Of a stretch of DNA of 64,000 nucleotides, positions 47,701 through 60,756 are shown piece by piece. Each line of letters begins with the position of its first letter. Positions within the stretch are counted from its first letter, which is position 1. A program made the translations under genes and the position numbers. The stretch comes from Phoenix dactylifera (Eukaryota > Streptophyta > Magnoliopsida > Arecales > Arecaceae): positions 14,886,194-14,950,193 of the forward strand of contig NC_052405.1 of assembly GCF_009389715.1 (NCBI RefSeq), in the 5' to 3' direction. Below the pieces are notes generated by a model that saw only the letters and a program-made list of their open reading frames with translations, was not told where the DNA came from and did not search any database.

Positions 47701-50498
47701 AGACGTATCTAGTTTCAACATACCAAATCTTGGGCCGTGTTCATTTAGTATTCCAACTGCCTCTTCACAGTACTTTTAGTAGCCCATCTGGTCCAATGGG
47801 CTAGATACAAATAGAACTTTCCATTTGGCGTCGTTTGGTTGTGTAATTCAATTGAATAATGCAATTCAATTACAGGCTGCAATTTAATTACTTGTAATTG
47901 GAATTGCAGTAGTGAAAAGGGGCCTCATTTGGTTATTTGTAATTGAAATATGCAAATATAAGTACATCTATGGTTGTTTAATGTGGAAAGAGATATAGTT
48001 ACCCAGTAATTGAGTTGGTGGTAAGGTTACTATTGAGAAAACCATATTTCGATTAAATTATCATATGCTATTGAATTAGTATAAGAATAATTACTATATA
48101 AGAATAATGTATCATGTATCATTTACTTGTATTATAGGAGAAAACCTAAATTTTGACTAGCTAATTTTCTTGTGAAGCAATATTATAAAATATTAAACTT
48201 TAATTGGGTTCAGGCCAGATCTATTTTTGGTCTAAATAGGTAATTGAGGCGGACCAATCAAGTTGAGGCAAGGCTCAAGCTTGAATTATCTAAAAATTTT
48301 CGGACCTAAGCTCGGCCCAAAGACCAAAAGAAATATTCGGATTGGGTTCGAGTAGTAGTGTAGCCCAGTGGCCCAGCCAGACCCAGTTTTAGCCCTAGAA
48401 CGGTGCAATGAAGAAGGAGAAGTTTGATAGTTAGAGGAGCGAGGTGATTCCTTTCAAGGTCTTTCTTGGTTACAAGATTTTGTAGTGGGAATTGCGATAA
48501 TTTTTAATTATAGTTTCAATTATAAGCATTGGGGCTTTTTTTTTTAGTTAAACAACTAAAAAAAAGATTACAACTATAATTATCATTTTATAATCGAGCC
48601 AAGCTCTAGTTGTCCATCAATAGAATGTTTAAGAGATATAATAAAAGATTAAAGTCATTTGAGACTTTCATTTCTATAGATTGCCATAATAATCTTCATT
48701 ATATTTTAATCTTATAATTGAAATGCATTCTATTCCACATGGTTAATATTAACATAATAATAAATAATTACAAAAATAATTATTTATTTAGATAATAATA
48801 ATATATAATATATAATATATTATATATTATATTATATATAATATATTTATATATTAGTATTTCAAGTTAATTAGAGCCATACAGGAGCTAGCTAAACCTA
48901 GCTCTAGCTCCACTAGTTTCGACTCAAGATAAATTGCACCAAACTTGAACTAACTCGCGAACAGGTTGCTCTTTTGCCGGCCCTAACGAAGAAGGGCTAT
49001 GCCCAATGATATTTTGATCGAGATTTCTACAATAACACCGGTTGGGGGGGAGGGGGAATGAACGGTGTGAAATGTGTTTTCAGGAGGAGGTGTGTTTATA
49101 ATTTGACAAGGATTGTTTTAAGAACTCATGGATGGAGACTCTTGACTTTTTTACTTGCTAAAGTAGAGCCATGATGTTACGAGATCAAAGCCTACAAACA
49201 CTAGAAACCTATTGCTAAAAAATAAACACTAGAAGCCTAACCCAAACGTCACCTCACGATAGCTAACCCAACTTTAATTCAGAGATATAGCTCATAAGTT
49301 TCTTGACCTATTCTCTTCTCTTGCTCCCTTCATTTGAGCCCACGCATGTACTGCATGCTCATGTTGTGCTACAACACAAGGGTACTTCTAAGAATCACAC
49401 CAACTAAAAAAAAAATCACTATACTGTGTTCACTAACATCAGTTATTTGGCTATGTTTTGCGATGTAATTAGTGATGCCGACACTTGTATATGACAAATG
49501 AATCAATTCATTCATCAAAGTTCTGATGTTGTTTCATGAATGAATACAAAGTCATTCACTGTATCCATGCAAACTGCTGCGTAGATGCTGGTAAGTTGCT
49601 TTGTATTTATCCCTGATCAACCACTACAAGAACCTGCCATCAGATAAGGTTTTGAGCAGTGATCAAAACTGTTTGCTACGTCAAAAGTTGATTCCACAGT
49701 CATCAAAAGCCACCACCAAAAAGCTTTTTCTAACAACAATATACCTTGTAGCTATCGAAAATTTACTGCTACATAGCACATGATAAATGCTATTTCATTC
49801 TGTAATATATATATATATATATATATTCTAAAAAGTTTGGTGTTACAAATATTGTTTGGTAATCTTAGATCTCGCGCCCTGTTACTAAAAGATTTTGTAA
49901 AAAGATAGTTTACTACATAAGAAATATGACTGGGAACTGTTGAGGCAAGCTCGAGTCTAGCCTAGTAAGGAATCATAACATGTCAAAGTTGTGCATTGAC
50001 TTGATCTAAAACTCCAACCATGGTGGGATTCATATCCTGGCTTGATCTCACCCATGTCATCTCCACCAACACCACCTAAGTTAGTGCTTTTGCTTTGAAG
50101 TCTTATACGACATCATAATATTCATTACAACAATTTATTGGATGTATACTTTGTCGGTGCATGCATTCTGCTCATGATTTAAAATAACGACAATTATAAT
50201 ATTCCAATGACCATTGTTAACCATTCTGGAAAGTCCTTTATGTTATACATATTAATAATGGATGCATAATTAACGATCGTTGCTTTACCATTATATCGTT
50301 ACAATGGCTGTTTTATATATAGTTGCCACTATATATTTACCATTTCTTCTTTTCTAATACAATATCTTTCTCAAAATTCAAATTTTGTTTCGAGTTCTCC
50401 TCCAAGAAAGCTAGTAAGGCCTAGAAAATATTTTTTTATTGAGTGAATAGTGATTTGGAAAATACCTTTATTTTTCCTGTATTTTCCATATAATACCA

Positions 50499-50593
<95 letters not shown>

Positions 50594-50836
50594 TAGTATT
50601 TAACAATGACTTTTGATTTTTCTGTTCCAAAGGGGAATGATGTGGGCACCCAATACCGGTCAGGCATATACTACTACAATGAGGCGCAAGCTAAATATGC
50701 TAGGGAATCCCTAGAGGAGAAGGAAAAGGAGATTAAGGACAGGAAAATTGTGACAGAGATTCTTCCAGCGAAGAAGTTCTACAGGGCAGAAGAGTACCAT
50801 CAGCAATACTTGGAGAAAGGGGTGGAACAGGAGTAA
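44751..50836 (+). CDS. MSRA: Peptide methionine-S-sulfoxide reductase A (MSRA), two exons, 3' end out of frame
   Basis: MSRA reduces methionine-S-sulfoxide in proteins and free methionine, using thioredoxin as reductant. Exon 1 (44751-45071, residues 1-107) has the catalytic GCFWG with Cys32 and ends in HDPTTLNRQ. Exon 2 (50633-50836) starts [20 protein letters not shown]. Splice borders are GT/AG and the junction restores the conserved RQGNDVGTQ. There is no transit peptide, so it is probably the cytosolic form. The usual DVCSGTTNHAEVV region reads [13 protein letters not shown] here. The frame ends early (VEQE, 174 aa). The conserved tail [16 protein letters not shown] is intact just downstream in another frame, ending at a TGA at 50884-50886. 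This points to a one-base loss in the GGGG run at 50819-50822 or to a sequence error. If it is real, the resolving cysteines are lost. Confidence 0.88.
45185..45482 (+). mobile_element. TRIM remnant in the MSRA intron
   Basis: The internal sequence and one terminal repeat (45351-45482, TGTGAGGACC to GGGTTATTACA) match the TRIM at 34461-34899 read on its minus strand, including the GTGATTAGATTTRAATRRATT internal stretch. Only a trace of the other terminal repeat is visible. An old, partial copy. Confidence 0.7.
45483..50500. other. Remainder of the 5.6-kb MSRA intron
   Basis: AT-rich non-coding sequence. It includes a 66-bp duplication at about 46871-46990 containing the palindrome GACCTAGCATAGGTC, a stretch near 47820-48000 that looks like a degenerate MITE (CGTTTGGTTGTGTAATTCAA), and AT-rich simple sequence at 48785-48860 and 49806-49826. 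No gene is supported. Confidence 0.5.
50502..50588. repeat. (TA)n microsatellite, about 87 bp, next to the MSRA 3' splice site
   Basis: Uninterrupted TA repeats end 44 bases before exon 2, close to where the branch point is expected. Confidence 0.95.
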
Positions 50837-50886
50837 AACAATCTGCTAGGAAAGCATGCAATGACCCCATCAGGTGCTATGGATGA

Positions 50887-51815
50887 CATGATATGCTTCA
50901 TTCAACTTTGTGTTTCTTCTTACCAAAGTATCATCATATGCATGTAAACCCTCTAGGGTAATGACGTGTCTAAATAAAAATCAGAGCATTTCAATATTGT
51001 GTTAGGTTCTATCCATATAGCAACAGATGTTACTTTATTGGCTCTTCACATTAATTAGTATATCATGGTGCCATTGTGAGGCTCAATAGTCCCACATTGA
51101 AAAGACTCGTTTCAGAGCCTGGGCATATGAGGCGGGTGTTTCCAAATCCTGACTCTTGTCTGATGGTGGGAAGGATGTAAGGCCCAATAGTTTCCAATCA
51201 GATCGTTTCAGAGCCTGGGCATATGAGGTGGGTGTCTCCAAATCCTGCAGATGCATTTTGGGAGGAAAACAAAACCGGAGAGGGGTGAAGGACGTTTGCA
51301 TGAAGCCTCGGAACCGGACAATATCTGGCAGGGATGCTCCGTATTTTCCCCCTCATGTGGCCCCCACATGGGCACTAGATGCCTCACATGCTCCGCACAG
51401 GCAGGAGCATGACAGCCATGTAAATCATAGTTATTCAGGAAAATGCTGCCATGATACTACAATGCCAATTTGAAAACAGGCATTTTAGATATTGTTTTGC
51501 AATCTTGGGAAGAAGTGCTGAGCATTACTAATTTTGTTCAGAAAAATGGCTGGATACTATAATTTTTCAATAAGATTTCAGGTTGTGCTGAAACTATTAT
51601 CAAAATGAAGACATAGGTCCTTAATTTAGATTTTTTTCCCTTTCTTTCTCTGAAAAATAAACTCTCCTTCTAAACTTGATCAAGAAAAGCATAATGGAGC
51701 TAAACGCTCATTTATTCATTAATATTAAGTGGAATTGTCTTACAAGAGAAATTAAAAACACAGAAACCTTTAAGTTTTTTTTTTTTCCAGGGAGAATGTG
51801 AAAGGAATTAACTTC
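50887..51815. other. Intergenic region between convergent MSRA and the cysteine protease
   Basis: Holds both 3' UTRs. At 51075-51250 there is a two-copy direct repeat with a 101-bp period (TGTRAGGCYCAATAGT and TTTCAGAGCCTGGGCATATG in each unit). The TGTGAGG start suggests an old TRIM-like LTR remnant, but I cannot define its end. Confidence 0.5.
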
Positions 51816-53988
51816 CTAAAGCTCATCCTTAAGAGGTGCTTCTTTCTCGGGAGATGCTTTGGTTGGATAGGATGCCTGCATAGCTATACCACATAGCCCT
51901 TGTTTTGCTGAGATACCACGCTCCATCCTTACATAGCCATTCTCACCCCACGTAGAACCCCATGAATTCTTTACTATCCAATATTTTGTCCCATCCCTTG
52001 TTGTTCCATATCCTACGACAGCAACTCCATGATCCAGATCTGTGCCACAATCTCCAGTGAAAACACCCTGGTATAAAAGTGATAAAGCTCCATCATATAG
52101 TCAAAAGATTCATGATATACATAAAAAAAAAAAAAAATTGGTTTAGATGCAAACATCACCTATATCATAAGATGATCTTCCTTGGTGAGTTAGGCCTATT
52201 TCAGATATATAACATGAGGCAAACATAACAAATATGTGCACAAACCTCAGAGTAAAATTGGAAAGCTGAACCGCTTGCTTCAATAGCGACAGAGACAGGC
52301 TGATTGGCCACTGCTTGCATCAAAGCATCCTCGTCGTTCTCGGGAACATCCTCATGTCCATCAATCACAACCACATGAGAATTCTCCTGCAAGACCAGCA
52401 ACAATTACTCCTTTTTGTTCCAAATGTACATTAGATGAATGCTTCTGGCCCTTTAATAACTATGCAAATGGGCAAGACAGCCATTTTGTTATCAATAGCT
52501 TACTGAAGACCCAACTTATTCTTTGCATCATCTAAAATTAAATGATCAACATATTCCTCACGAGAACTGTAACATCTGGTCATTTTTCAGTACATTGGTT
52601 TTAAGGGTATATTTTGAATTTTCTATTGGAATCATCGATTAAGTATGCGATCTATGTAAGAACTACTACTTCAATTGAACTTGAGCTACCTTGGATAAGT
52701 TGCATGTTTGATCTTTCCCTACATAGGGGTAGTTTGCTTCAGTTGTTATTCCCCCGTTTCCTTTAATGAACTCAAATGCATGATCCATTAGACCTCCATC
52801 ACATCCATTGTCATCCTTGGTATCACAGTCGACCAGCTCTTGCTCCGAGAGGGAAACAAGGTTTTTGGTTCTGATCTGGTTTATGCCCTCCACTGCAGCA
52901 ACTGCTGAGAAAGCCCAACAGCTACCTACAATATCAGCAATGGCATGTAAGAATTCTGACTTAAAGTATATATACCATCATGATGAAGCAGCCAATGGTA
53001 GTTCAGCAAGGGAGAAATATGAAACTCTTGCAAAGGTGGCCAAGTTCACCAAAAGTTTGGGATAAAAAAAAAATAAATGCATAACTAAAATAATCATTAG
53101 ATATGATGCCATGGGTGCAAGATCATGGAAAATAAGTAAATATGAGAAAGGCAGCTCCAGATGGTAGCTACAACAAAAACCACTAAGACTAGTTAATCAG
53201 CAGCATATTTGTGATTATGAGTTAAATAAGCAGTAGATAGTTAGTCTCCAAACTATTTATGAAATTTGTGGTATATTAATACCTTGAACTTACTTCTGAT
53301 ATTTGGAAAGATAATTTGGTCAGTGGAGATTTTATTAATAATTAGAGCACTAGTACAATATAGCAGAATGGAGAGAAAGGATTCATGTAGCCAACCCCAA
53401 TTAGTTTGGTTTTAAGGCTTAGTTAGATGAGATAACAGCTTATCATTTTCTCCTATCAAACCCTGCTGTGTACATATATTTTGTGAAAATTTCTACTAGT
53501 TTGGACACAGGAGGATCCAGCTTATAGAAGATCTTACCACATTGGCCTTGATCTTTGACGCCTGTAACTGCACCATTTTGCCTCCAGTCCACAGAGGGAG
53601 GCAAGTCAGCTATCTTCTCATACATGAACGTCCTGGCGGAGCTACGCAGGCTTCCCCGGCGCATCCGGTGGTGCATCACTTTAGACCCAGCAAACGTGTT
53701 CCTGAACTCTTCCTTGGTCATGTCCCCGAACTTGTTTAGCTTCAACTTGTAGGGCTTGTCCTTCTTGTTGAATTCATGAATGAACTTGACATTCTCCTTG
53801 AACACATTGAACCTCTTGTGCTTCTCATCGAGGTCGAGGTCCCGCGACACCGTGTGGATGCTCCGCCACCTCTCATACAAGTCCCGGAAGCTCTCCTCCG
53901 ACGCGAGGTCCTTCTCGGTGAAGGGAATGCTCTCGGTCAGTGCGAAGGCCAGTGCAAAGACTATGGCTAGCAAGATAACCCTCCCCAT
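51816..53988 (-). CDS. CEP: KDEL-tailed papain-type cysteine endopeptidase (CysEP/CEP family), 359 aa, four exons
   Basis: This family is stored as a proenzyme in ER-derived ricinosomes and released during programmed cell death and seed reserve mobilisation. Exons on the minus strand: 53538-53988, 52690-52925, 52246-52386 and 51816-52067 (1,080 bases), all with GT/AG borders and agreeing phases. Residues 1-20 are a signal peptide ([20 protein letters not shown]). The prodomain (I29 inhibitor, ERFNIN-like [17 protein letters not shown]) is followed by mature enzyme near LPPSVDWR (129-136). The oxyanion Gln lies in DQGQCGSCWAF, with catalytic Cys153, His289 ([11 protein letters not shown]) and Asn310 (NSWG). 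The S2-region motif [13 protein letters not shown] is typical of the class. The C-terminus is KDEL (356-359), which retains it in the ER system. Length is normal for the family and all catalytic residues are present, so the gene looks functional. Confidence 0.95.
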
Positions 53989-54038
53989 TTCTAGCTACGA
54001 GGATATGAGTATGGGAGATCAGAGGGGATGCGTGAGTG

Positions 54039-54045
54039 TTTTATA
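54039..54045 (-). promoter_or_regulatory. Putative TATA box of the cysteine endopeptidase gene
   Basis: The minus strand reads TATAAAA 51 bases before the start codon, predicting a very short 5' UTR of about 20-25 nt. Confidence 0.6.
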
Positions 54046-54935
54046 GTGTATGAAAGGACCCCCAATAGTGTGAACCGAAGATGGAGTGGAGAGCTAATGT
54101 TTCTTGTGGGGACAAACAATAGAACTTAACTGAGAAGATATGAAGATAAGAGTGGGGGCGAGTCAAGAAGGAATGCTCTCAAATAGCTCTATGGCAATGG
54201 GTGCAAGCAAGTGGAGTGATGCCAGCATTCTTTTTAGCATTGTTAAAAAGGCCCTTTAAAGTTGAGATGAGGGAGGGATAACTTTTGCCTGTGATTCCGT
54301 TGCTTTAGGAATTGGTGTTGCTAATTAACCTACGTCATGTGAAATGGTGGAGAGAGAGCTAGAAGCTCACTTTTTATATAACGGCTCTCGTCCTCTTTCT
54401 AAACCGTATAAAGGTTCCGTAGAATCCGATGTAGTTGTTCGGTTTGTTACATGTATATGGTTAACTGAGAGTGCAAGCTTATGTTGAGTGCTTTCAGAAG
54501 TTTGTTCGAGTGACCATCCACCTTCTGAGCTGCTTTCTTTTTGATCTGGATCATGACAAAATCGATCTTGGCATGTGGAATTAATGCATGGTTATTTGCA
54601 GGAGATTTAAATAAGTATATTATTTAGTTTAGTTTATGTACTCTAGTAATTGCCATTTGTTAGTGATCAATGTAGAGTAGTATCTATGTATGAGTTTTAG
54701 GGATGCAAAATATTATCTATACTATAATATACTACGATATTAGCCATTTTAGTAAGTGGTATTCAGCTCAGAAAAGAAAAATGCTTCATGGCACCCAAAG
54801 TATTCGTCGAGCCTATAGCTGACTTGGCAGCTCCATGATTAATTAACCCGATGTATTTGGCAACAAATCTACAAGCGAAAACCAAAATAACCTCTTGACA
54901 CGTGAAAGTTAATAGATCATGCATGCATAAAGGGA
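54046..54935. other. Upstream region of the cysteine endopeptidase gene
   Basis: No ORF or repeat recognised. A TACGTCA string near 54331 resembles a bZIP/ABRE-type core; there is no further support. Confidence 0.35.
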
Positions 54936-54940
54936 GTTGT
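54936..54940. repeat. Target site duplication GTTGT (left)
   Basis: Identical to 60752-60756 at the other end of the element. Confidence 0.85.
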
Positions 54941-56213
54941 TGTGAGGACCAGCCCACAAACGGTGAGCTAATGGGCCAAGCCCAACATGGCCGGCCCATC
55001 TGAAGACCCAGAGGTGGTGATCGCCAGCTGAGACGGTTACAACGGCCTGACAGCCACGATCACCACCACTCTCCTCTTCCAGCTGAGGGCTATTAAGGCT
55101 CATGGATCCCTCGCAGAGGAACTCCATCACCCTCTCATTTCTTCTCATTCCCCTCTTTTATGCTACAAGGAACTGAAGCAGGAGCAATATCATCGGAGTA
55201 GGGATCCGAGCCGCTGGAGGGAACATCACAGAGTTGTCCCGGAGCTAGGTAAGTCTTGATCTCTTCTCTCTTGTATCGTTCATACTTCATTCAAGTAGGA
55301 TCCAGTCTGGCTATGAAACAAAACCAAGAAGGGAAAAAAAAGAAAATAGAAGAGATCGAAGAGTGAAGGAGAGAAGGAAGAAGATGAAGAGGAGGGAGGA
55401 GAAAGGTCTAGATCGGCTGTGAGCTGACATTGGCTGAGGTCCTTTCTCCTTCACCCGATTTCTTTTCCTTCCACTAAAATCTTAGATCTAGAAATCCAAA
55501 AATGCAAACCTATCTTCCGATTCATGGGAATGGTCCTCGGCTCGTGCAAATCCAGTTCCCAAGGGTGGAACCAGTTTGATCTCAGCCGGAGGTGATTGGA
55601 GAAGACGAGCCGAAGGGGGATCTCCCTGTTTTGGCCGTAGACGCCGCCGGATCGGGGCACTGTGGACGCCATCAGGCCGACTGTGGCGATCGGCCGCGCG
55701 CTACGCAAGCTCCACTAGCTTCGGCCGGTTCCTCTGCTCCTTCAGAGGTGCACGCGCCCCAACTTCTCCACCGTAGGTGGAGGATGAGAGCGGCCAGCCG
55801 GACCACGGCTGCTGCAGGTCGGACCGCGGGCGCCGCGGGTGCCGCTGGTTGGCTGCAGCGCCGCCGGCTTCCTCCGAAGCACTTCCAGGCTCGCCCCTTT
55901 GCCCTATGGGAGGAGAGGAGAAGAGGAGGGGGAGGAGATCGAGACGGGAAGAAGAAAGGAAGAGAAGAAGGTTCGGGAAGGGAGGAGAAGAGAAGGAGAA
56001 GAAAGAAAAGAAAAAGAAGAAAAAAGAAAAGAAAAGAAAAAGAGGAAAAGAAGGAAAAGAAAAGAAGAAAGGAAAATAAAATAAAAATTTCTGTGGGCCG
56101 AATTGGGCCTGATTCTGGGGTGGTCTTCAAATGAACCGGGCTTTAAAGGCCCGAGGCCGGGCTAGGCCTTGGTCCGAGCCCAACATTCTTAAACCCAGAA
56201 TTAACTGAACCAA

Positions 56214-56463
56214 TATACAATTGACCCAGGCCTGAACCAGTAATTGGGTCAAATCTGAACCAGTATGCAATTGACTCAGACTTGAACCAGTAATTGGGTC
56301 AGATCTGAGCCAGTACGCAATTGACCCAGATCTGAACCTGAAATTGGGTCAGATTTGAACTAGTATGCAATTGACCCAGGCCTGAACCAGTAAATGGGTC
56401 AGACCTGAACCAGTATGCAATAGACCCAGACCTGAACCAGAAATGAAATCAAATCCGAACCAG
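56214..56463. repeat. Five tandem 50-bp repeats in the left LTR
   Basis: Units at 56214, 56264, 56314, 56364 and 56414 follow the pattern TATGCAATTGACCCAG, then CTGAACCAG, then TGGGTCAGA, in exact 50-bp steps with scattered substitutions. Confidence 0.9.
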
Positions 56464-57387
56464 AAATTGAATTGGGCCATAGGCTTGAACCAGAAATTGA
56501 TTAGACTATGGATCCAAAAATGAAATTGAGTCCTATGGATGGGCTGTAAATGACTTTAAGATTATAAATAAATAGAAATTAAATATGCAAGTGACATGTA
56601 ATTTAATGATTTTGCTAGGTATTGGAGAATTAGCATTTGGTGAGCAAATTAAGGTAAGTAACCTGTCTTAATCTTATTATGGATCATGTATCATGTTTTA
56701 TAAGATGAAAAAGTATTATTTATGCAATTAGAATTGGGTATATGAATTGTGGAAAAAGTAAGTAACCCTGATATAATCTTATATTTTATCAAATACTTGT
56801 GACTACTCGATTATGAAATTATATATGATTATTTATGTTTTTATAAAATTAGGATCAAGCATGTGTTATCAATAGTTGCATAATTTTAATTAGATGACAT
56901 TCATCATGAATATCATAATATGTATATAAATTTATGATGTATAGAAGTTGCACGAAAAATCAAGGTTTTCAGTATGATCATGAGTTTTATCTATCATTAT
57001 GCCATTATTTACTTTCCAAAGTTTCTATGAGAAAAGATTTATGAAAAGCATGATATGTTTTAAGAACTCTCAGATCGCTATATATGACCCTCGCCAGTGG
57101 CTAACAGTAACTAGGCATACGACCCCCGCTAGTGGGTAAAAGTAACGGGGCTTTACGAACCCTACCAGTGGATAATAGTAACTGGAAGATGACCCTGCAG
57201 TGGCAAAGACCTTGCCGTGGGAATAAGAGCGGCCATAGCTACACTATCATTTGAGAGTATGAATTTCAAAGTATGAAATAATAGCAAAAGTTTTATGATG
57301 CATAATCATATTTGTGAAGTTGCATGAATGGACTTGCATAGTTTTATGACTGTTGGTTTATATGAAATGTTTACTTTGTTACAAGCA

Positions 57388-57510
57388 CAGATTTCAAAGC
57401 AAGAATAATGACAGCACAGATTTCAAGGCATGAATAATGCTAAGTACGGATTTCAAAGCAAGAATAATGACGAGTACGGATTTCAAAGCATGAAATAAAG
57501 ACAAAAGTTT
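57388..57510. repeat. Four short tandem repeats in LTR (ATTTCAAAGCAAGAATAATG type)
   Basis: About 30-bp units containing GGATTTCAAAGCAWGAATAA. The matching array in the right LTR is at about 60220-60330. Confidence 0.75.
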
Positions 57511-59066
57511 TACGTTTGATTTGATTATATGAGCAACAAAAATTTAATCATGGGAATGGGTAGCTAAGTTGGCTTTCACATAATTGGAATAATAATAATA
57601 ATATAATAAATAAATAAATTAAAAAATAAAATAAAATAATAATATTGGTTTATATTGTCTTAGGTGACAATAAGCAACAAAAAGAAGGAATGTAGGGCTA
57701 ATACAAGCCATTCTAGGGACGTGATTGTGACAGAAAAATTATCAAAGCTTAGGTTAAGATCATTATGAATTGTGATTAGAAAATTGCCAGAGTTTAAGTT
57801 ATGATCACATGAGATTATGACCAAAATTAGAACCAAAGAATAAGTTTAAGATCACTAGGGTTTACAATAGAAATGTATCATAGCTTAAGATTATGATCAC
57901 CTCGGACATGACAAAAGTAGTAAAATTAAATTCAGTGCTTAAGTGAAAAATCACTAAGCATTGTGATAAAAATATAAGTACTGAGATTGGTATTCGATGA
58001 GTATGAAGGACTGGATAAGATGGTTTTGATCAGGATGGGGGATGTTTGACCTAAGGTAAGTGTAGGAAGGTTTACCCCGGCATAGCAGTTATACCATGTT
58101 CAGATATTGTTTAAATGACTCGAAAGTTTAAAATTTGTAAGGATTTGGATGTGATTATTAGATTGTGATTTGTACATGGATTGGTCATAGAATTGGAATG
58201 AGCCAAGAAAGATTTTTTTTTAATATAATATCATAAAGGATTGTTCTTCAAGGTTAAATCCGTATGTGGATTATAATTGGTATTGGCATACTTGGATATT
58301 GCAAATAATTGTATTTCCATTGGGGAATTTAATTCTTAAGGCCATAGAGTATGCATATTAATGGAGGAATTCTAGTTATTTGAATTTTCATTTTTGGATT
58401 GGACTATTAGATCTTTCTCATAATTATTGGACACTATTGGATGTGTTAGCTTAACCTCAAGTTTAAGTTTATGATTTGACAAGGGATATTTGTTATTGAG
58501 TGGAGACTTTGATTTTGGACATAGATATTGAAATTGGAATGCTTGCTTACTAGGCTCGTAGCCAAAGTGTGGATCAGCTATGTTGGGAGTCCTCTCAGTG
58601 GATATTTCACGTTATGATTAATTGGATTTTGACCAAAATTTAATGAAAGAGGATTGGTCATGGAATATTATCATACAATGTAATTATTTGTTTATTAATC
58701 AATTTGGAAGTTCATTTTGATATGGGGATATATTGTAATATTACTTCTAGCTTTTTTATTGAAGAATTGATTTTATTGTATTCATCTTGGTGAAATTATT
58801 AATTGACTTAATCATCATCTTTGGATCCAAATAATAAATTTTATTCTTATCTATCGTAGACTATGTGATGTATATGAAATTTCAATTGAAAGTTTGGGTT
58901 TATAAGTTGATCTAGGGTCATTTGTCAATAGTGTTGAGGTTGAAACTTAAATTGCATGAAGAATTTGAATTTTTTCTAGACATAGATGGTTGTGATGGAA
59001 GATCTTTGAGGTTTGACTCATTGGTGTTGAATTAAAGTCTTGTAATTTGTTGGAGCATATACATAC

Positions 59067-59169
<103 letters not shown>

Positions 59170-59556
59170 TAAGAGTTTGACTTGGAATCGTCTAGTTGAA
59201 TTGATAAAAGAATTAAGATTCAATACATTTTGGAATTATAGTAACGAGCCCATATGATGATTTTGAATGGATCAATTGACTTGAGAGTTAATCTAGATTA
59301 GATGTATTCGAGGTAAATTAAGGGACAAGAATCAACAATTCCTTTTTTTAGGCTGTACTTGGAAAATTGTAAATATGGATCTCTTTAGTTCATAATACAA
59401 GTAGTATTTCGATCAAAAGTTATTAGTGAATCCAAGGATTTTAGTGTTTTGAATCAGAGTGCGCAGCGGAAACATGGTAGAATGTTAGATAAAAGACTAA
59501 GTAACTTCATTTGTTTAAGAATTAAGGTATATAAATTTCGAGAACGAAATTATTTT

Positions 59557-59570
59557 TAAGGAGGGAAGAA
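59557..59570 (+). promoter_or_regulatory. Polypurine tract of the degraded gypsy element
   Basis: TAAGGAGGGAAGAA directly before the right LTR, in the usual GAACGAAATT context. Confidence 0.7.
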
Positions 59571-60756
59571 TTTGAGGAACAGCCCACACACAGTGAGCTA
59601 ATGGGCCAAGCCCAACGTGGCCGGCCCATCTTGAGACCCAGAGGCGGTGATCGCCAGCTGAGACGGTTACAACCGCCTGACAGCCACGATCACCACCACT
59701 CTCCTCTTCTAGCTAAGGGCTATTAAGGCCCATGGATCCCTCGCAGAGGAACTCCATCACCCTCTCATTTCTTCTCATTCCCCTCTTTTATGCTCCAAGG
59801 AACTAAAGCAGTGCAACACGAAAAATCAAAATTTTCAGCATGATCATGAGTTTTATCTATCATGATGCCATTATTCACTTTCTAAAGTTTCTATGAGAAA
59901 AGATTTATGAAAAGCATGATATGTTTTAAGAACTCTCAGATCGCTATGTACGACTCCCATCAGTGGGTAAAAGTAACGTGGCTTTACGACCCCCGCCAGT
60001 GGGTAATAGTAATTGGAAGATGACCCTGCAATGGTAAAGGCCTTGCCGTGGGAATAAGAGCGGCCATAGCTATATTACCATCTGAGAGTATGAATTTCAA
60101 AGTATGGAATAATGGCAAAAGTTTTATAATGCATAATCATATTTGTGAAATTGCATGAATGGACTTGCATAGTTTTATGACTGTTGGTTTATATAAAATG
60201 TTTACTTTGTTACAAGCACAGATTTCAAAGCAAGAATAATGACAGCACATATTTCAAGGCATGAATAATGCTAAGTATGGATTTCAAAGCAAGAATAATG
60301 GCGAGTACGGATTTCAAAGCATGAAATAAAGACAAAAGTTTTACGTCTGATTTGATTATATGTTGTATGAACTGCTTACTTTGTTACAACTGTTAGTTTC
60401 TTAAAATAATGCACTAGAATGAAAAATATTATGCTTGATCTGATAAGATTATGCATGATTACTTACTAAGCTTTATAGCTCACACCAATTTACTTATATT
60501 CTTACAGATGAATAGAAGATGCTAGAAACAAGGAGCGCGACGTGCTTAGGGTTATCGAAAAAGAAAATGAAATATTAAATGTTGCTATTTTTAGATGATT
60601 TGTAATCAATCTTTTACTGATGAAACATTTGATGACATTCAAGAATGACATTGTTCATAATTAATCTGAAGTTTTAAAGTGGTTGCGTGTTATCGTATGT
60701 TTAATTTTGCAATAGCACGATCGTGTCATGATCCGAATTTGGGGCGTGACAGTTGT

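Noticed and set aside
48785-48860. AT-rich palindromic stretch as a scaffold attachment or origin site
   Set aside because: Plain simple sequence; no supporting motif.
53542-54046. Plus-strand ORFs over the first exon of the cysteine endopeptidase
   Set aside because: Shadows of the minus-strand exon, which has signal peptide, prodomain and catalytic motifs.
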